From the NCBI RefSeq assembly GCF_016908195.1, contig NZ_JAFBDK010000001.1:1-64000 (forward strand): a stretch of DNA of 64,000 nucleotides, in the 5' to 3' direction. Numbering within the stretch: position 1 is the first letter of the stretch; each line of letters begins with the position of its first letter. Of the stretch, positions 17,132-24,690 are shown one piece after another. The DNA is from Jeotgalibacillus terrae. GTDB taxonomy: Bacteria > Bacillota > Bacilli > Bacillales > Jeotgalibacillaceae. The notes below the pieces were generated by a model, which was not told the origin of the DNA, ran no database searches, and saw only the letters and a program-made list of their open reading frames with translations. The position numbers and the translations under genes were made by a program.

Positions 17132-17203
17132 TAATTGTTCCTCCCTTACCTTTATGAAGCCTTATTGTAGCCTGTTTCTCTTTAATTATCAACTGATTTA
17201 GTG

Positions 17204-17237
17204 TTTCGGAGTTGCTACTAAGTTTCTTGCTATCTTT
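17204..17237 (+). repeat. 34-bp direct repeat, copy A (yozE stop region)
   Basis: 20 bp (17204-17223, containing AGTTGCTACTAAGT) and 9 bp (GCTATCTTT, 17229-17237) are identical to copy B at 22941-22974, with the same 5-nt variable spacer. The yozE stop codon (17230-17232) lies inside this copy. Same orientation as copy B. Confidence 0.9.
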
Positions 17238-17448
17238 TATCATTTTTATATTCATCCCACAGTTCATCAAACGTGACTGCAAGCGAGTAATAAATGTCGC
17301 TTGTTTCAATGTAGCTGCTGATTTCATCATAATTTTTAGATCTTTTGGGAAAGCTGCTGTCATCATATATTTTATTTGCCAGCTCTTCTTTTGAATCTCT
17401 TGCCACCGGTTCTCTGTATTTTAGTACATAATGATAAAATGTTTTCAC
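17230..17448 (-). CDS. yozE: YozE family protein (UPF0346)
   Basis: A 72-residue soluble protein starting MKTFYHYVLKYREPVA, with SFPKRSKNYDEISSYIE in the middle and TFDELWDEY near the end, the pattern of B. subtilis YozE (74 residues). The function is not known; the fold is a small helical bundle that resembles SAM-like modules. It starts at a GTG preceded by AGGGGG. Its stop TAG falls inside the 34-bp repeat shared with thyA, so its last residues may have been changed by that event. A promoter-like TTGAAG-N16-TATGAT partly inside the upstream ypqE terminator could drive it. Confidence 0.88.
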   Translation of the reverse strand: MKTFYHYVLKYREPVARDSKEELANKIYDDSSFPKRSKNYDEISSYIETSDIYYSLAVTFDELWDEYKNDKR

Positions 17449-17478
17449 CTGCTCACCCCCTGATAAAAAATCATACCA

Positions 17479-17511
17479 TAAAAAAACTGCTCTTCAATGC
17501 TGAAGAGCAGT
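17479..17511 (-). terminator. Intrinsic terminator of ypqE
   Basis: A perfect 10-bp stem CTGCTCTTCA/TGAAGAGCAG with a 4-nt loop, followed on the minus strand by seven T. It begins about 8 nt after the ypqE stop. Confidence 0.87.
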
Positions 17512-17518
17512 CATTAGG

Positions 17519-18019
17519 TTATTTAGAAGATACGTTCAATACCGTATCCTGTCCTGCCTGTACAAAAGATGCAGTCATTTTTTCAATGCCTGCCAGATCG
17601 TCACCGTTTGTAACAATTACCGGTGTAATAATGCTTTTTGCTTCTGAACGGACCAGCTCAAGATCAAACGTTACCAGCGGATCACCTACACTTACTTTTG
17701 ACCCCTCAGATACATGTGCTTCAAATCCATTACCTTCCATTGAAACAGTTTCAAGACCAATATGGATTAAAATTTCAGCTCCATTTTTTGCTTTAAGCCC
17801 GATGGCGTGTTTTGTAGGAAATACCTGAACAACTTCTCCGTCAATTGGTGAAACAACTTTCCCATCTGTCGGTTCCACTGCCACTCCGTCACCCATCATT
17901 TTTTGGGAAAATACAGGATCCGGTACTTCATCAAGTGTTAACAGATTTCCTGTCAGTGGAGACTTAATTTCAACATTTTTAGGTGCTTCTTCTTTTTTAC
18001 CAAATAATTTTTTTAACAT
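17519..18019 (-). CDS. ypqE: PTS EIIA-Glc-type protein YpqE
   Basis: A 166-residue stand-alone glucose-type IIA domain. The core shows GDGVAVEPTDGKVVSPIDG, HAIGLKAKNGAEILIHIGLET with the phosphoacceptor His in ILIHIG, and the partner His in FPTKHAIG. In B. subtilis YpqE can serve as a general IIA for several EII transporters lacking their own A domain. It takes phosphate from HPr in the cytoplasm. An N-terminal FGKKEEAPK linker precedes the domain. Start ATG at 18019 has GGAG upstream. No EIIBC gene is adjacent. Confidence 0.9.
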   Translation of the reverse strand: MLKKLFGKKEEAPKNVEIKSPLTGNLLTLDEVPDPVFSQKMMGDGVAVEPTDGKVVSPIDGEVVQVFPTKHAIGLKAKNGAEILIHIGLETVSMEGNGFEAHVSEGSKVSVGDPLVTFDLELVRSEAKSIITPVIVTNGDDLAGIEKMTASFVQAGQDTVLNVSSK

Positions 18020-18113
18020 CTAATCACGCTCCTCATGTATATATAGACAATTTACCATCCCGCTAAACTTTCGCATAAAGCAGTCTATCAGATTGTTCAT
18101 ATATTCACAAGCA

Positions 18114-18536
18114 TCATTCCTCAAACAATTTTTTATATTGCGCATACCCTTCCTGCTCAAGGTCTTTATACGGTACAAACCTCATTGCTGCTGAGTTAAT
18201 ACAATATCTTAATCCTGAGGGTCCGGGACCATCATCGAATACATGTCCAAGATGTGCATCTGCTTCATTTGATCGGACCTCAGTCCGGATCATGAAGTGA
18301 CTTGTATCTTTCTTCTCACTAATTTCACTCTCGTCAATCGGCTTTGTAAAGCTAGGCCAGCCACAACCTGCATCATATTTATCTTTCGAACTGAAAAGTG
18401 GTTTCCCTGAAATAATATCTACATAGATACCGTCTCCGAATTCATCCCAGTATTCATTTTTAAAAGGCGGTTCTGTACCATTATTCTGTGTAACCTCATA
18501 TTGCATTTTATTTAACTGCTCCAGATTCTTCTTCAT
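18114..18536 (-). CDS. msrB: Peptide-methionine (R)-S-oxide reductase MsrB
   Basis: A 140-residue enzyme that reduces the R epimer of methionine sulfoxide in proteins. Motifs: CGWPSF (Cys58), [20 protein letters not shown] and the catalytic RYCIN (Cys112). The paired CxxC zinc motifs found in many MsrB proteins are missing ([13 protein letters not shown] in place of the first pair), so this is the zinc-free type. The start ATG overlaps the msrA stop by 4 bp; the pair forms one repair operon for both epimers. Confidence 0.94.
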   Translation of the reverse strand: MKKNLEQLNKMQYEVTQNNGTEPPFKNEYWDEFGDGIYVDIISGKPLFSSKDKYDAGCGWPSFTKPIDESEISEKKDTSHFMIRTEVRSNEADAHLGHVFDDGPGPSGLRYCINSAAMRFVPYKDLEQEGYAQYKKLFEE

Positions 18537-19069
18537 TTATTAAACAACTCCTTATTCTGTTCAACCAGCTTTTTTCTGCCAGAGCCTGTGTAGTAGGCCT
18601 GATAATGTGCCGGGTTTTTTTGATAATAATTTTGATGTGCCTCTTCTGCCGGATAAAATTCTTTGGCTTCAAGTATATCAGTTACAATCGGCTTTTTATA
18701 TTTACCGCTGTCCTGCAATTCTCTTTTTGATTTCTCGGCCAGCTTTCTCTGTTCTTCATCATGGAAGTAGATAGCCGTTTTATATGATTCACCGCGATCA
18801 AAAAACTGACCGTCGCTGTCAGTGGGATCAATTTGTATCCAGAAGAGCTCAAGCAGCTTTTCATATGGATATACATCAGGATCAAACTCAATTTGAACAG
18901 CCTCGCGATGTCCGGTTTTTTCACTGCAGACTTCCTCGTAAGTGGGATTCGCTGTATGGCCTCCTGTATAACCTGATGTTACTTTATGAATCCCGGGTTC
19001 CTGATCAAAAGGTTTCACCATACACCAGAAGCATCCTCCTGCAAATGTAGCTTTTTCATACTGTGCCAT
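18533..19069 (-). CDS. msrA: Peptide-methionine (S)-S-oxide reductase MsrA
   Basis: A 178-residue MsrA with the active-site GGCFWC (Cys13 nucleophile, Cys16) right at the N-terminus, then [27 protein letters not shown] and [13 protein letters not shown]. It repairs the S epimer of methionine sulfoxide. The ATG at 19069 is preferred to a TTG two codons earlier because AGGAG is 9 nt upstream. It is coupled to msrB and follows ypmS by 15 bp. Confidence 0.95.
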   Translation of the reverse strand: MAQYEKATFAGGCFWCMVKPFDQEPGIHKVTSGYTGGHTANPTYEEVCSEKTGHREAVQIEFDPDVYPYEKLLELFWIQIDPTDSDGQFFDRGESYKTAIYFHDEEQRKLAEKSKRELQDSGKYKKPIVTDILEAKEFYPAEEAHQNYYQKNPAHYQAYYTGSGRKKLVEQNKELFNK

Positions 19070-19084
19070 ATTCAACCACTCCTA

Positions 19085-19660
19085 TCATTGAGGTACATAA
19101 ATAGAAAAAGATATTTCATCTTCTTCCAGATTAAATTCATTCGTCTTAACATTAAGGCCTTCAGGTACATCAATTTCTGTAACCTGAACCACTATCTGCT
19201 GATTCTGGGGTTCCATGACTACCCAGTCGGGAAATTCGTATGAATCATTAATAAATTTCAAAACACTGGATACGGGAAGATCAATTGCTCCGAGAGACAG
19301 ACTTTCCTGCGTTAACAGTAAATTCCCGTTTTCAAGTGCATTTGCTTCAAATGACATTTGAAAATCAATCGTCGTACTGAAAATTGGAATTTCACCATTT
19401 AACTTTACCCTGTCATCAAATAGCACGGAGTAATCGATAGAACCGCCAAGTTCTTCCTCGATAAATCTGTTCGCCATAATTGTCAGGTCTTCCCGGTTTG
19501 TAATTACTTCAAATTCCGCCCCAGGTTCTGGTGAAGCAGAAGGAGTCGCAATGGCCTGTTCACCTTCCACCGGACGCATTAATAAATAAATCACCATTGC
19601 TGCTGTAAGAATTACGATAAGCAGTAATCCAAAAAATAAAAATTTCCAGGTATTTTTCAT
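19085..19660 (-). CDS. ypmS: YpmS family protein (DUF2140)
   Basis: A 191-residue protein with one N-terminal membrane helix (about 5-27) and an extracytoplasmic beta-rich domain, matching YpmS. No enzymatic motif is known. GGAG 8 nt upstream supports the ATG at 19660, which is one base after the ypmR stop; the longer frame to 19690 would overlap ypmR. It is co-transcribed with ypmR, and the pair is a conserved neighbour of msrA. Confidence 0.88.
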   Translation of the reverse strand: MKNTWKFLFFGLLLIVILTAAMVIYLLMRPVEGEQAIATPSASPEPGAEFEVITNREDLTIMANRFIEEELGGSIDYSVLFDDRVKLNGEIPIFSTTIDFQMSFEANALENGNLLLTQESLSLGAIDLPVSSVLKFINDSYEFPDWVVMEPQNQQIVVQVTEIDVPEGLNVKTNEFNLEEDEISFSIYVPQ

Positions 19661-19661
19661 A

Positions 19662-20474
19662 TCAATCATCTCCTTGACTGCTGCCACCATCTAGTACTTC
19701 GATTACACCTTTTTCAATTCTTTCCGCTATTAATGAGTATCCATCATCATTCGGATGAAAATAATCAGTATGGAGTAAATTCTGATCAGTCTGTCTAAAG
19801 ATATCAGCTACTTCCACAAATGCAGTATCTTCGTAATCATTTAATATAGCCTCTCCTGAAGCATTCCAGGTTTCAACAATCATTTTCATTTCTTTAACGT
19901 CTGCTGAAAAAATAAAAAATGGATTATAAATACCCATCAAAACAATCGAAATATCCGGATTTAATTCTCTGATATCTGATAAAATTGTTGCCAGCTTCTC
20001 TTCATAATTCAGCCTGGCCCCTTCAAAATTTTCAAATGTCATTGAAGGGAACGTCGACTTTACAACTTTCATCACATCATTCCCGCCGATTGTGATCACA
20101 GCTACATCAGATGATGCAATGGCTGTACGGATCTCCTCTTCTTCTTTAATTCTTTTTAAAAGCTGATCCGAACGGTTTCCGCGTTTCCCGTAATTTAAAA
20201 TATTTACTTCCCCAAATTCTGTTCTCTCTTCAAGGCTGTCCTCAAGGATTGGGACGTAACCACCTAAATCCTGACTGTCCCCAACTCCCTGGGTTAAAGA
20301 ATCTCCCAGTGAAACGATGTTCAGTGGTTCCGGTAAAAAATCTTCGTCCGGCAGTTTTTTATCTGATAGTTCTATTTCTCTTTTCTCCTGTTCAGCGGAA
20401 CTATACTGACATCCTGTCATAATCATAAGTGAGCTGCTCACTATCATTAATAGTAACTTTCTCAATTTTTTCAC
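19662..20474 (-). CDS. ypmR: SGNH/GDSL hydrolase lipoprotein YpmR
   Basis: A 270-residue lipoprotein (lipobox MTGC, Cys22) with an SGNH esterase/lipase fold. Block I is SLGDSLTQG with the nucleophile Ser, block III GGND, and block V HPNDDGY with the catalytic Asp-His pair at the C-terminus. It probably hydrolyses ester bonds of lipid or wall-linked acyl groups on the outer membrane face; the substrate is unknown. It starts at GTG with only a weak AGGCAG upstream. It forms an operon with ypmS. Confidence 0.9.
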   Translation of the reverse strand: MKKLRKLLLMIVSSSLMIMTGCQYSSAEQEKREIELSDKKLPDEDFLPEPLNIVSLGDSLTQGVGDSQDLGGYVPILEDSLEERTEFGEVNILNYGKRGNRSDQLLKRIKEEEEIRTAIASSDVAVITIGGNDVMKVVKSTFPSMTFENFEGARLNYEEKLATILSDIRELNPDISIVLMGIYNPFFIFSADVKEMKMIVETWNASGEAILNDYEDTAFVEVADIFRQTDQNLLHTDYFHPNDDGYSLIAERIEKGVIEVLDGGSSQGDD

Positions 20475-20547
20475 CTGCCTAAATCCTCTACTACCATTAT
20501 ATCACCTGGAAATCATGTTCAAACAATTACCTGTTTGGTGAAAGTGC

Positions 20548-20581
20548 TGAAAAAACTGTGCCCAAATGCCGGACACAGTTC
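20548..20581 (-). terminator. Intrinsic terminator of the degV gene
   Basis: On the minus strand AACTGTGTCC-loop-GGGCACAGTT followed by six T, about 40 nt after the DegV stop. Confidence 0.82.
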
Positions 20582-20619
20582 ATCATTTTTTTATTAAAGT
20601 TTTTTATCACTTATGACAT

Positions 20620-21441
20620 TTATTCGTAATAGTACATAAACCCGATCGCACCTTTACCTGTATGGGTCGAGATTACAGGAGTCGTTTCGCTTAGGAATAC
20701 TTCCTCATTGATTTTACCGGATACTTTTTCTGCGAGGGGCATTCCATCAGCGTGCACAATACTGACTTCTTTTACTTTTTTCCCTCTGGTGTCCTGCTCG
20801 TATTGAGTGATCAGGTATTTCGCGACCTGATTATAATTTCTTGCTTTTGAGACAGGCGTGTATTCTCCACCAGCCAGAGAAGCGATTGGTTTAATATTCA
20901 GGAGTGACCCTAAAAAAGCTCTTCCCTTGCCAATTCTTCCGCCTTTCACAAGGTTTTCCAGTGTATCAACCACAACAAACAATGAAGAATGATCTTTGAC
21001 TTTTTTAATCAGGCTGACAATCTCTTCTGAACTTTTACTTTCAGAAGCTGCTTTTGCAGATTCAATTACCTGATAAGCCAGCGCTCTGGAGATAAACCCT
21101 GAGTCAATCACAGTCACTTTCGTATCAGTCAAGTCTGCTGCACTTTCTGCAGATCTGACTGTACCGCTCATTTTACCTGTCATATGAATTGAGATGACTT
21201 CTGAACCGTCTTCACCCAATCGATCATAAACCTCTTTAAACGCCCCTGCAGATGGCTGTGAGCTCTTAGGCAATTCTTTAGAAGACGCCATTTTCTGCAT
21301 AAATTCTGATGGAGATATTTCGAACCGGTCCAAATACGATTCTCCATCAATCACTAATGTTAATGGTACAACTGTTATTCCATACTTTTCAATTTCTTCA
21401 TTAGTTAAATCTGAAGTAGAGTCAGTCACTATTTTAATCAT
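20620..21441 (-). CDS. DegV family fatty-acid-binding protein
   Basis: A 273-residue two-domain protein starting MIKIVTDSTSDL, with SQPSAGAF, IHMTGKMSGT and GGRIGKGRAFLGSLLNIKPI, the standard DegV pattern. DegV/FakB proteins hold one fatty-acid molecule and present it to FakA kinase for incorporation into phospholipids. FakA is not in the window. AAGGGG precedes the ATG. Monocistronic, divergent from yplQ. Confidence 0.92.
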   Translation of the reverse strand: MIKIVTDSTSDLTNEEIEKYGITVVPLTLVIDGESYLDRFEISPSEFMQKMASSKELPKSSQPSAGAFKEVYDRLGEDGSEVISIHMTGKMSGTVRSAESAADLTDTKVTVIDSGFISRALAYQVIESAKAASESKSSEEIVSLIKKVKDHSSLFVVVDTLENLVKGGRIGKGRAFLGSLLNIKPIASLAGGEYTPVSKARNYNQVAKYLITQYEQDTRGKKVKEVSIVHADGMPLAEKVSGKINEEVFLSETTPVISTHTGKGAIGFMYYYE

Positions 21442-21625
21442 CCAACTACCCCTTATCCAATAGGTTATTATTCATTATTATACTCGTTCATTGTATATTC
21501 TCATAATACTTCAGGCGTTATTTATAAATTAGTGACAGTTGTCATACATACCCGGCAAATAAAGGCTGTAAACGCTTTTTCAGACTAATAATTATCTATG
21601 ACAAATTCAGTCACCTCTTTAATCG

Positions 21626-21654
21626 TTGCCTGAATAATATGATAGCAGTACAAT
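21626..21654 (+). promoter_or_regulatory. Promoter of yplQ
   Basis: TTGCCT (21626-21631), 17 bp, TACAAT (21649-21654), a good vegetative-type promoter about 35 bp before the yplQ start. Confidence 0.6.
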
Positions 21655-21688
21655 AATAAAAACAGAAACACTTTGAGGTGATATTCAC

Positions 21689-22324
21689 TTGGATACTTTC
21701 GACTATAAAGATAAAAGAGAAGAATTTTGGAATGCCGTTACACATGGAGCCGGCTTTTTACTGTCCATCCCTGCTTTGGTGATGATTATTCTTGCAGCAG
21801 TTGAAAGAGGGACAGCCTGGCATATTGTCAGTTTTGCAATTTTTGGTTCCACCATGCTTATTTTGTATCTATGCTCAACACTTCTGCACAGTGTCAGAAC
21901 TGAAAAGTTGAAACGCTTTTTTGCTATCCTGGATCATTCAGCTATCTATCTGCTGATTGCAGGTACTTATACACCATTTGTCCTTGTTACAATTAGAGAT
22001 CCGCTCGGCTGGACGATATTTGGTCTTGTCTGGGGACTCGCTGTAGCAGGCATCGTATTTAAATGTTATTTTGTAGACCGGTATCAGATTATTTCTACAT
22101 TATTTTATGTTCTGATGGGCTGGCTGATCATTATCGCAGCAGTTCCACTGTATAATGAACTCTCTCCTGCAGGATTTGGTCTTCTTCTGACAGGTGGATT
22201 ATTTTATTCAGTCGGTGCTATATTTTATGTTTGGAGAAAGATTCCATACAATCATGCGATCTGGCATTTGTTTGTCATAGCAGGAAGTGCATTTATGTAT
22301 TTCTGCGTGTACTTTTACGCATAA
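21689..22324 (+). CDS. yplQ: Hemolysin III/YqfA-type membrane protein YplQ
   Basis: A 211-residue protein with seven membrane helices of the PAQR/hemolysin III family. It has EEFWNAVTHGAG at the N-terminus, HSVRTEKL and DHSAIYLLIAGTYTPF in the core and HAIWHLFVI near the end; the conserved Ser, Asp and His residues form a metal site in this superfamily. The role in Bacillus is unclear and the hemolysin name is historical. TTG start with GAGGTGAT 7 nt upstream. Confidence 0.9.
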   Translation: MDTFDYKDKREEFWNAVTHGAGFLLSIPALVMIILAAVERGTAWHIVSFAIFGSTMLILYLCSTLLHSVRTEKLKRFFAILDHSAIYLLIAGTYTPFVLVTIRDPLGWTIFGLVWGLAVAGIVFKCYFVDRYQIISTLFYVLMGWLIIIAAVPLYNELSPAGFGLLLTGGLFYSVGAIFYVWRKIPYNHAIWHLFVIAGSAFMYFCVYFYA

Positions 22325-22362
22325 AAAATTCAGAAGAGCGAGCGCTCTTCTGAATTTTTTTA
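22324..22362. terminator. Bidirectional terminator between yplQ and dfrA
   Basis: A nearly perfect palindrome AATTCAGAAGAGCG/CGCTCTTCTGAATT flanked by A and T runs, serving both convergent genes. Confidence 0.9.
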
Positions 22363-22842
22363 TTTTTTGTCATAAACTCTATATTCATAAAAGTAAGGAT
22401 TTTGTTCATTTTCAATACCTTTTGTATTCGATACAAGTTTCCAATTATCTGTTGAATACGCTGGAAAGTAAGTATCACCGTCAAATTCTTCATGAATAAG
22501 GGTAATATATAGTCTGTCCGCTTTCTCAAGCGCCATCTTATAGATCTCTCCTCCGCCAATGACAAATCCTTCTTCATCTTCATTCAGCAGATTTAATCCA
22601 TCATCGAGATCATGTACAACAATAGCACCGTCATGGGACCAGTCTTTGTTACTTGTCAGAACAATATTTTTCCTATTTTTTAATGGTCCATTCATTGACT
22701 CAAACGTTTTTCTGCCCATCAGTATACTGTGTCCGGATGTCACTCTCTGAAAATACCTGAGATCATCCGGTAAGTTCCACGGCATATCACCATTTTTTCC
22801 GATCACACGATTAAGGTCATGAGCACTGATCATAGAAATCAA
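22360..22842 (-). CDS. dfrA: Dihydrofolate reductase
   Basis: A 160-residue DHFR that reduces dihydrofolate to tetrahydrofolate with NADPH. Visible: NRVIGKNGDMPWNLPDDL near the start, SILMGRKTFESM, VIGGGEIYKM and the TLIHEEFDGDTYFP segment. The TTG at 22842 is chosen because AGGAGG lies 8 nt upstream and the resulting start MISMISAHD aligns with known DHFRs. It lies 12 nt after thyA, so thymidylate synthesis and folate recycling are co-transcribed. Confidence 0.95.
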   Translation of the reverse strand: MISMISAHDLNRVIGKNGDMPWNLPDDLRYFQRVTSGHSILMGRKTFESMNGPLKNRKNIVLTSNKDWSHDGAIVVHDLDDGLNLLNEDEEGFVIGGGEIYKMALEKADRLYITLIHEEFDGDTYFPAYSTDNWKLVSNTKGIENEQNPYFYEYRVYDKK

Positions 22843-22854
22843 ATATAACTCCTC

Positions 22855-23796
22855 CTAAACTGCCACAGGTGCTTTGATAGCAGGATGTGGATGATAATTT
22901 TCAATCTTAATGTCATCAGGTGTTAAATCATATATTGATTTTTCGGAGTTGCTACTAAGTATTGGGCTATCTTTAAAATCTCTCCCAAGCTGCGTTTTTA
23001 CCTGTTCAATATGATTTGAGTAAATATGTGCGTCACCAATTGTATGAATAAATTCTCCGACAGCTAACCCGCATTCATTCGCAATCAGGTGTGTGAGTAA
23101 CGCGTAACTTGCTATATTAAATGGAATCCCGAGAAATAAGTCGCCGCTTCTCTGATATAACTGGCATGACAGTTTACCATCAGCTACATAGAACTGAAAA
23201 AGTGTGTGACATGGTGGAAGCGCCATAGACGGTACATCTTCAGGGTTCCAGGCACTGACGATATGTCTCCTTGAATCCGGAGAATGCCTGATTGAATGAA
23301 TGACGTCCTGAAGCTGATCAATTGTTTCACCGTTTGATTTCTTCCAGTTGCGCCACTGTTTGCCATACACTGATCCCAGATCACCGTATTGATCTGCAAA
23401 AGATTGATCCTGAAGGATTTTATCCTGAAAAATTTTCATCTGTTCATGATATTGTTCTCTGAATGCTTCATCTTCAAGTGACCTTAAACCAAAATTAGTC
23501 ATATCAGGCCCTGAGTAATCATCTGATTCTATCCAGTTTTTAAATGCCCATTCATCCCATATATGATTATTGTGTTCTAAGAGGTATTTTATATTCGTTT
23601 CCCCTTTTATAAACCACAGCAGTTCACTGACAATCAGCTTAAAGGGCACCCGCTTGGTAGTAACGAGTGGGAAACCTTCCTGGAGATCAAAGCGCATCTG
23701 ATGACCAAACAGGCTGATTGTGCCCGTTCCTGTTCGGTCACTCTTACTGGTTCCTTCTTTTAATACTTTTTCAAGCAGTTCATGATATTGTTTCAT
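22855..23796 (-). CDS. thyA: Thymidylate synthase (ThyA type)
   Basis: A 313-residue enzyme making dTMP from dUMP and methylene-tetrahydrofolate. The catalytic Cys is in [10 protein letters not shown] (about residue 196), followed by [16 protein letters not shown]. The size and the extra segment after about residue 90 match the longer Lactobacillus casei-type enzyme, not the 264-residue form. GGAGGG precedes the ATG. It is followed by dfrA. Near its 3' end (22941-22974) it carries copy B of a 34-bp repeat, read in frame as [12 protein letters not shown] terminator ends about 30 nt upstream of the start, leaving no room for a full promoter. Confidence 0.96.
   Translation of the reverse strand: MKQYHELLEKVLKEGTSKSDRTGTGTISLFGHQMRFDLQEGFPLVTTKRVPFKLIVSELLWFIKGETNIKYLLEHNNHIWDEWAFKNWIESDDYSGPDMTNFGLRSLEDEAFREQYHEQMKIFQDKILQDQSFADQYGDLGSVYGKQWRNWKKSNGETIDQLQDVIHSIRHSPDSRRHIVSAWNPEDVPSMALPPCHTLFQFYVADGKLSCQLYQRSGDLFLGIPFNIASYALLTHLIANECGLAVGEFIHTIGDAHIYSNHIEQVKTQLGRDFKDSPILSSNSEKSIYDLTPDDIKIENYHPHPAIKAPVAV
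22941..22974 (+). repeat. 34-bp direct repeat, copy B (inside thyA)
   Basis: Matches copy A at 17204-17237 at 29 of 34 positions (20 identical, 5 variable, 9 identical). It lies in the thyA coding sequence, about 35 codons before the stop, without disturbing the frame. Confidence 0.9.
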
Positions 23797-23828
23797 TTAT
23801 TTGCCCTCCGTTTTATGCTGATGTAAAT

Positions 23829-23854
23829 AAAAAGCTGGCATCAGCCAGCTTTAG
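23829..23854 (-). terminator. Intrinsic terminator between the small ORF and thyA
   Basis: On the minus strand AAAGCTGGC-TGAT-GCCAGCTTT followed by a T-rich tract. The 5' arm begins within 5 nt of the small ORF stop, and the T-tract ends about 30 nt before the thyA start. Confidence 0.83.
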
Positions 23855-23855
23855 A

Positions 23856-23930
23856 TCATTCAGCAAATTGTAAATACACAAAGTATGCAAGCATTAATAA
23901 AAATCCGATTGAAATCATGATTTCTTCCAC
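23856..23930 (-). CDS. 24-residue membrane peptide upstream of thyA
   Basis: A very small gene for a single hydrophobic helix (EEIMISIGFLLMLAYF then VYLQFAE). AGGAGG at 23939-23944 is 8 nt from the GTG at 23930; an ATG two codons earlier (23936) would be only 2 nt from it. A vegetative promoter (23992-24020) precedes it and a terminator follows, so the unit is complete. The N-terminal layout loosely resembles small holin-like type I toxins, but no antisense promoter was identified. It could be a membrane miniprotein or a leader peptide controlling thyA-dfrA. Confidence 0.6.
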   Translation of the reverse strand: MEEIMISIGFLLMLAYFVYLQFAE

Positions 23931-23991
23931 TGTCATAACCTCCTGTTCAGTGAACATTTTTAGAAAACTGAAGCTTTTCTTTTCGTATTCT

Positions 23992-24020
23992 AGTATAATT
24001 GATTTAACATTATCAGTCCA
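23992..24020 (-). promoter_or_regulatory. Promoter of the small membrane-peptide unit
   Basis: On the minus strand TGGACT (24015-24020), 17 bp, TATACT (23992-23997). The expected leader is about 55 nt before the GTG. Confidence 0.6.
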
Positions 24021-24058
24021 TAACAGATTGATCTGCACTTCAGTGATGAAAGGAATAG

Positions 24059-24640
24059 ATGCATATGCCTAACTGGATTAAAAAGTCTTTTGTCATTTTA
24101 ATTTCAATCCTGACGTTTGGTATGATCTCACCACAGGATCTGCTCGCAGGAAATAATCAAAAATCAGATGAACAGCAGTTTGCAACTGACCACTTGGAAG
24201 TTACGCCTTTACCGGCACTTAATAAAGAGCAGACAGCAGAGCAATTGATTTCACAGGCTAAAGAAATTACGGCCACAAAACTAGGGGAACGAATCCTTCC
24301 GAGAATCGAATCTGACTTTGAATCAGAAGTAATACCAAAAATAGAAGAAATCATTATGGATCTTTTCGATACATATCCAGAGGAAGAAATCACTGATTTA
24401 GCCATCTCTCCGGTGGTTGGAAAAGGTGATGGGGAAAGAATCTTTCATATTATGGACACAAAATCAAATGATGAAATTCTATATTTTCATGTGAGAAAAG
24501 ACCGCCCACCTCTAGAGGGGTACAGTTTTAATTTCCATTATCATTCAGCAGAAGACGGATTTGAAACTCATCACGAATTAGCAGAAATTTATTGGGGAAA
24601 AGATACACCTGCCAGGTTTGGCTCAGAGCAGGTTCATTAA
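24059..24640 (+). CDS. ypjP: YpjP-like secreted/membrane-linked protein
   Basis: A 193-residue protein with an N-terminal hydrophobic signal (residues 5-28) and a domain containing HFHVRKD-like features (FHVRKDRPP, FNFHYHSAEDGFETHHEL, IYWGKDTP) typical of YpjP. Function unknown. The His-rich FHYHSAEDGFETHH stretch could bind metal. The first ATG at 24059 follows AAAGGAATAG; a second ATG two codons later is possible. It is divergent from the small ORF and next to ypiP as in B. subtilis. Confidence 0.82.
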   Translation: MHMPNWIKKSFVILISILTFGMISPQDLLAGNNQKSDEQQFATDHLEVTPLPALNKEQTAEQLISQAKEITATKLGERILPRIESDFESEVIPKIEEIIMDLFDTYPEEEITDLAISPVVGKGDGERIFHIMDTKSNDEILYFHVRKDRPPLEGYSFNFHYHSAEDGFETHHELAEIYWGKDTPARFGSEQVH

Positions 24641-24645
24641 CATGT

Positions 24646-24690
24646 TAAAGGCTGAAACACCGGTATTAAACGGATGTTTCAGCCTTTATT
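24646..24690. terminator. Terminator between ypjP and ypiP
   Basis: AAAGGCTGAAACA and TGTTTCAGCCTTT form a 13-bp stem with a 15-nt loop; the T-rich side serves ypjP, and the ypiP stop codon lies in the right arm. Confidence 0.75.

Noticed and set aside
17100-17366. 88-residue minus-strand ORF overlapping deoD and yozE
   Set aside because: It is in another frame over the yozE coding region and the deoD start; yozE is the recognised gene.
17204-22974. Attachment sites of an integrated element between the two 34-bp repeats
   Set aside because: All genes between are core genes in the ancestral order, with no integrase or phage gene.
23856-23936. Type I toxin of the holin-like group
   Set aside because: Only a loose likeness at the N-terminus; no antisense RNA promoter seen over the 3' region, and the best start is the GTG, not the ATG.
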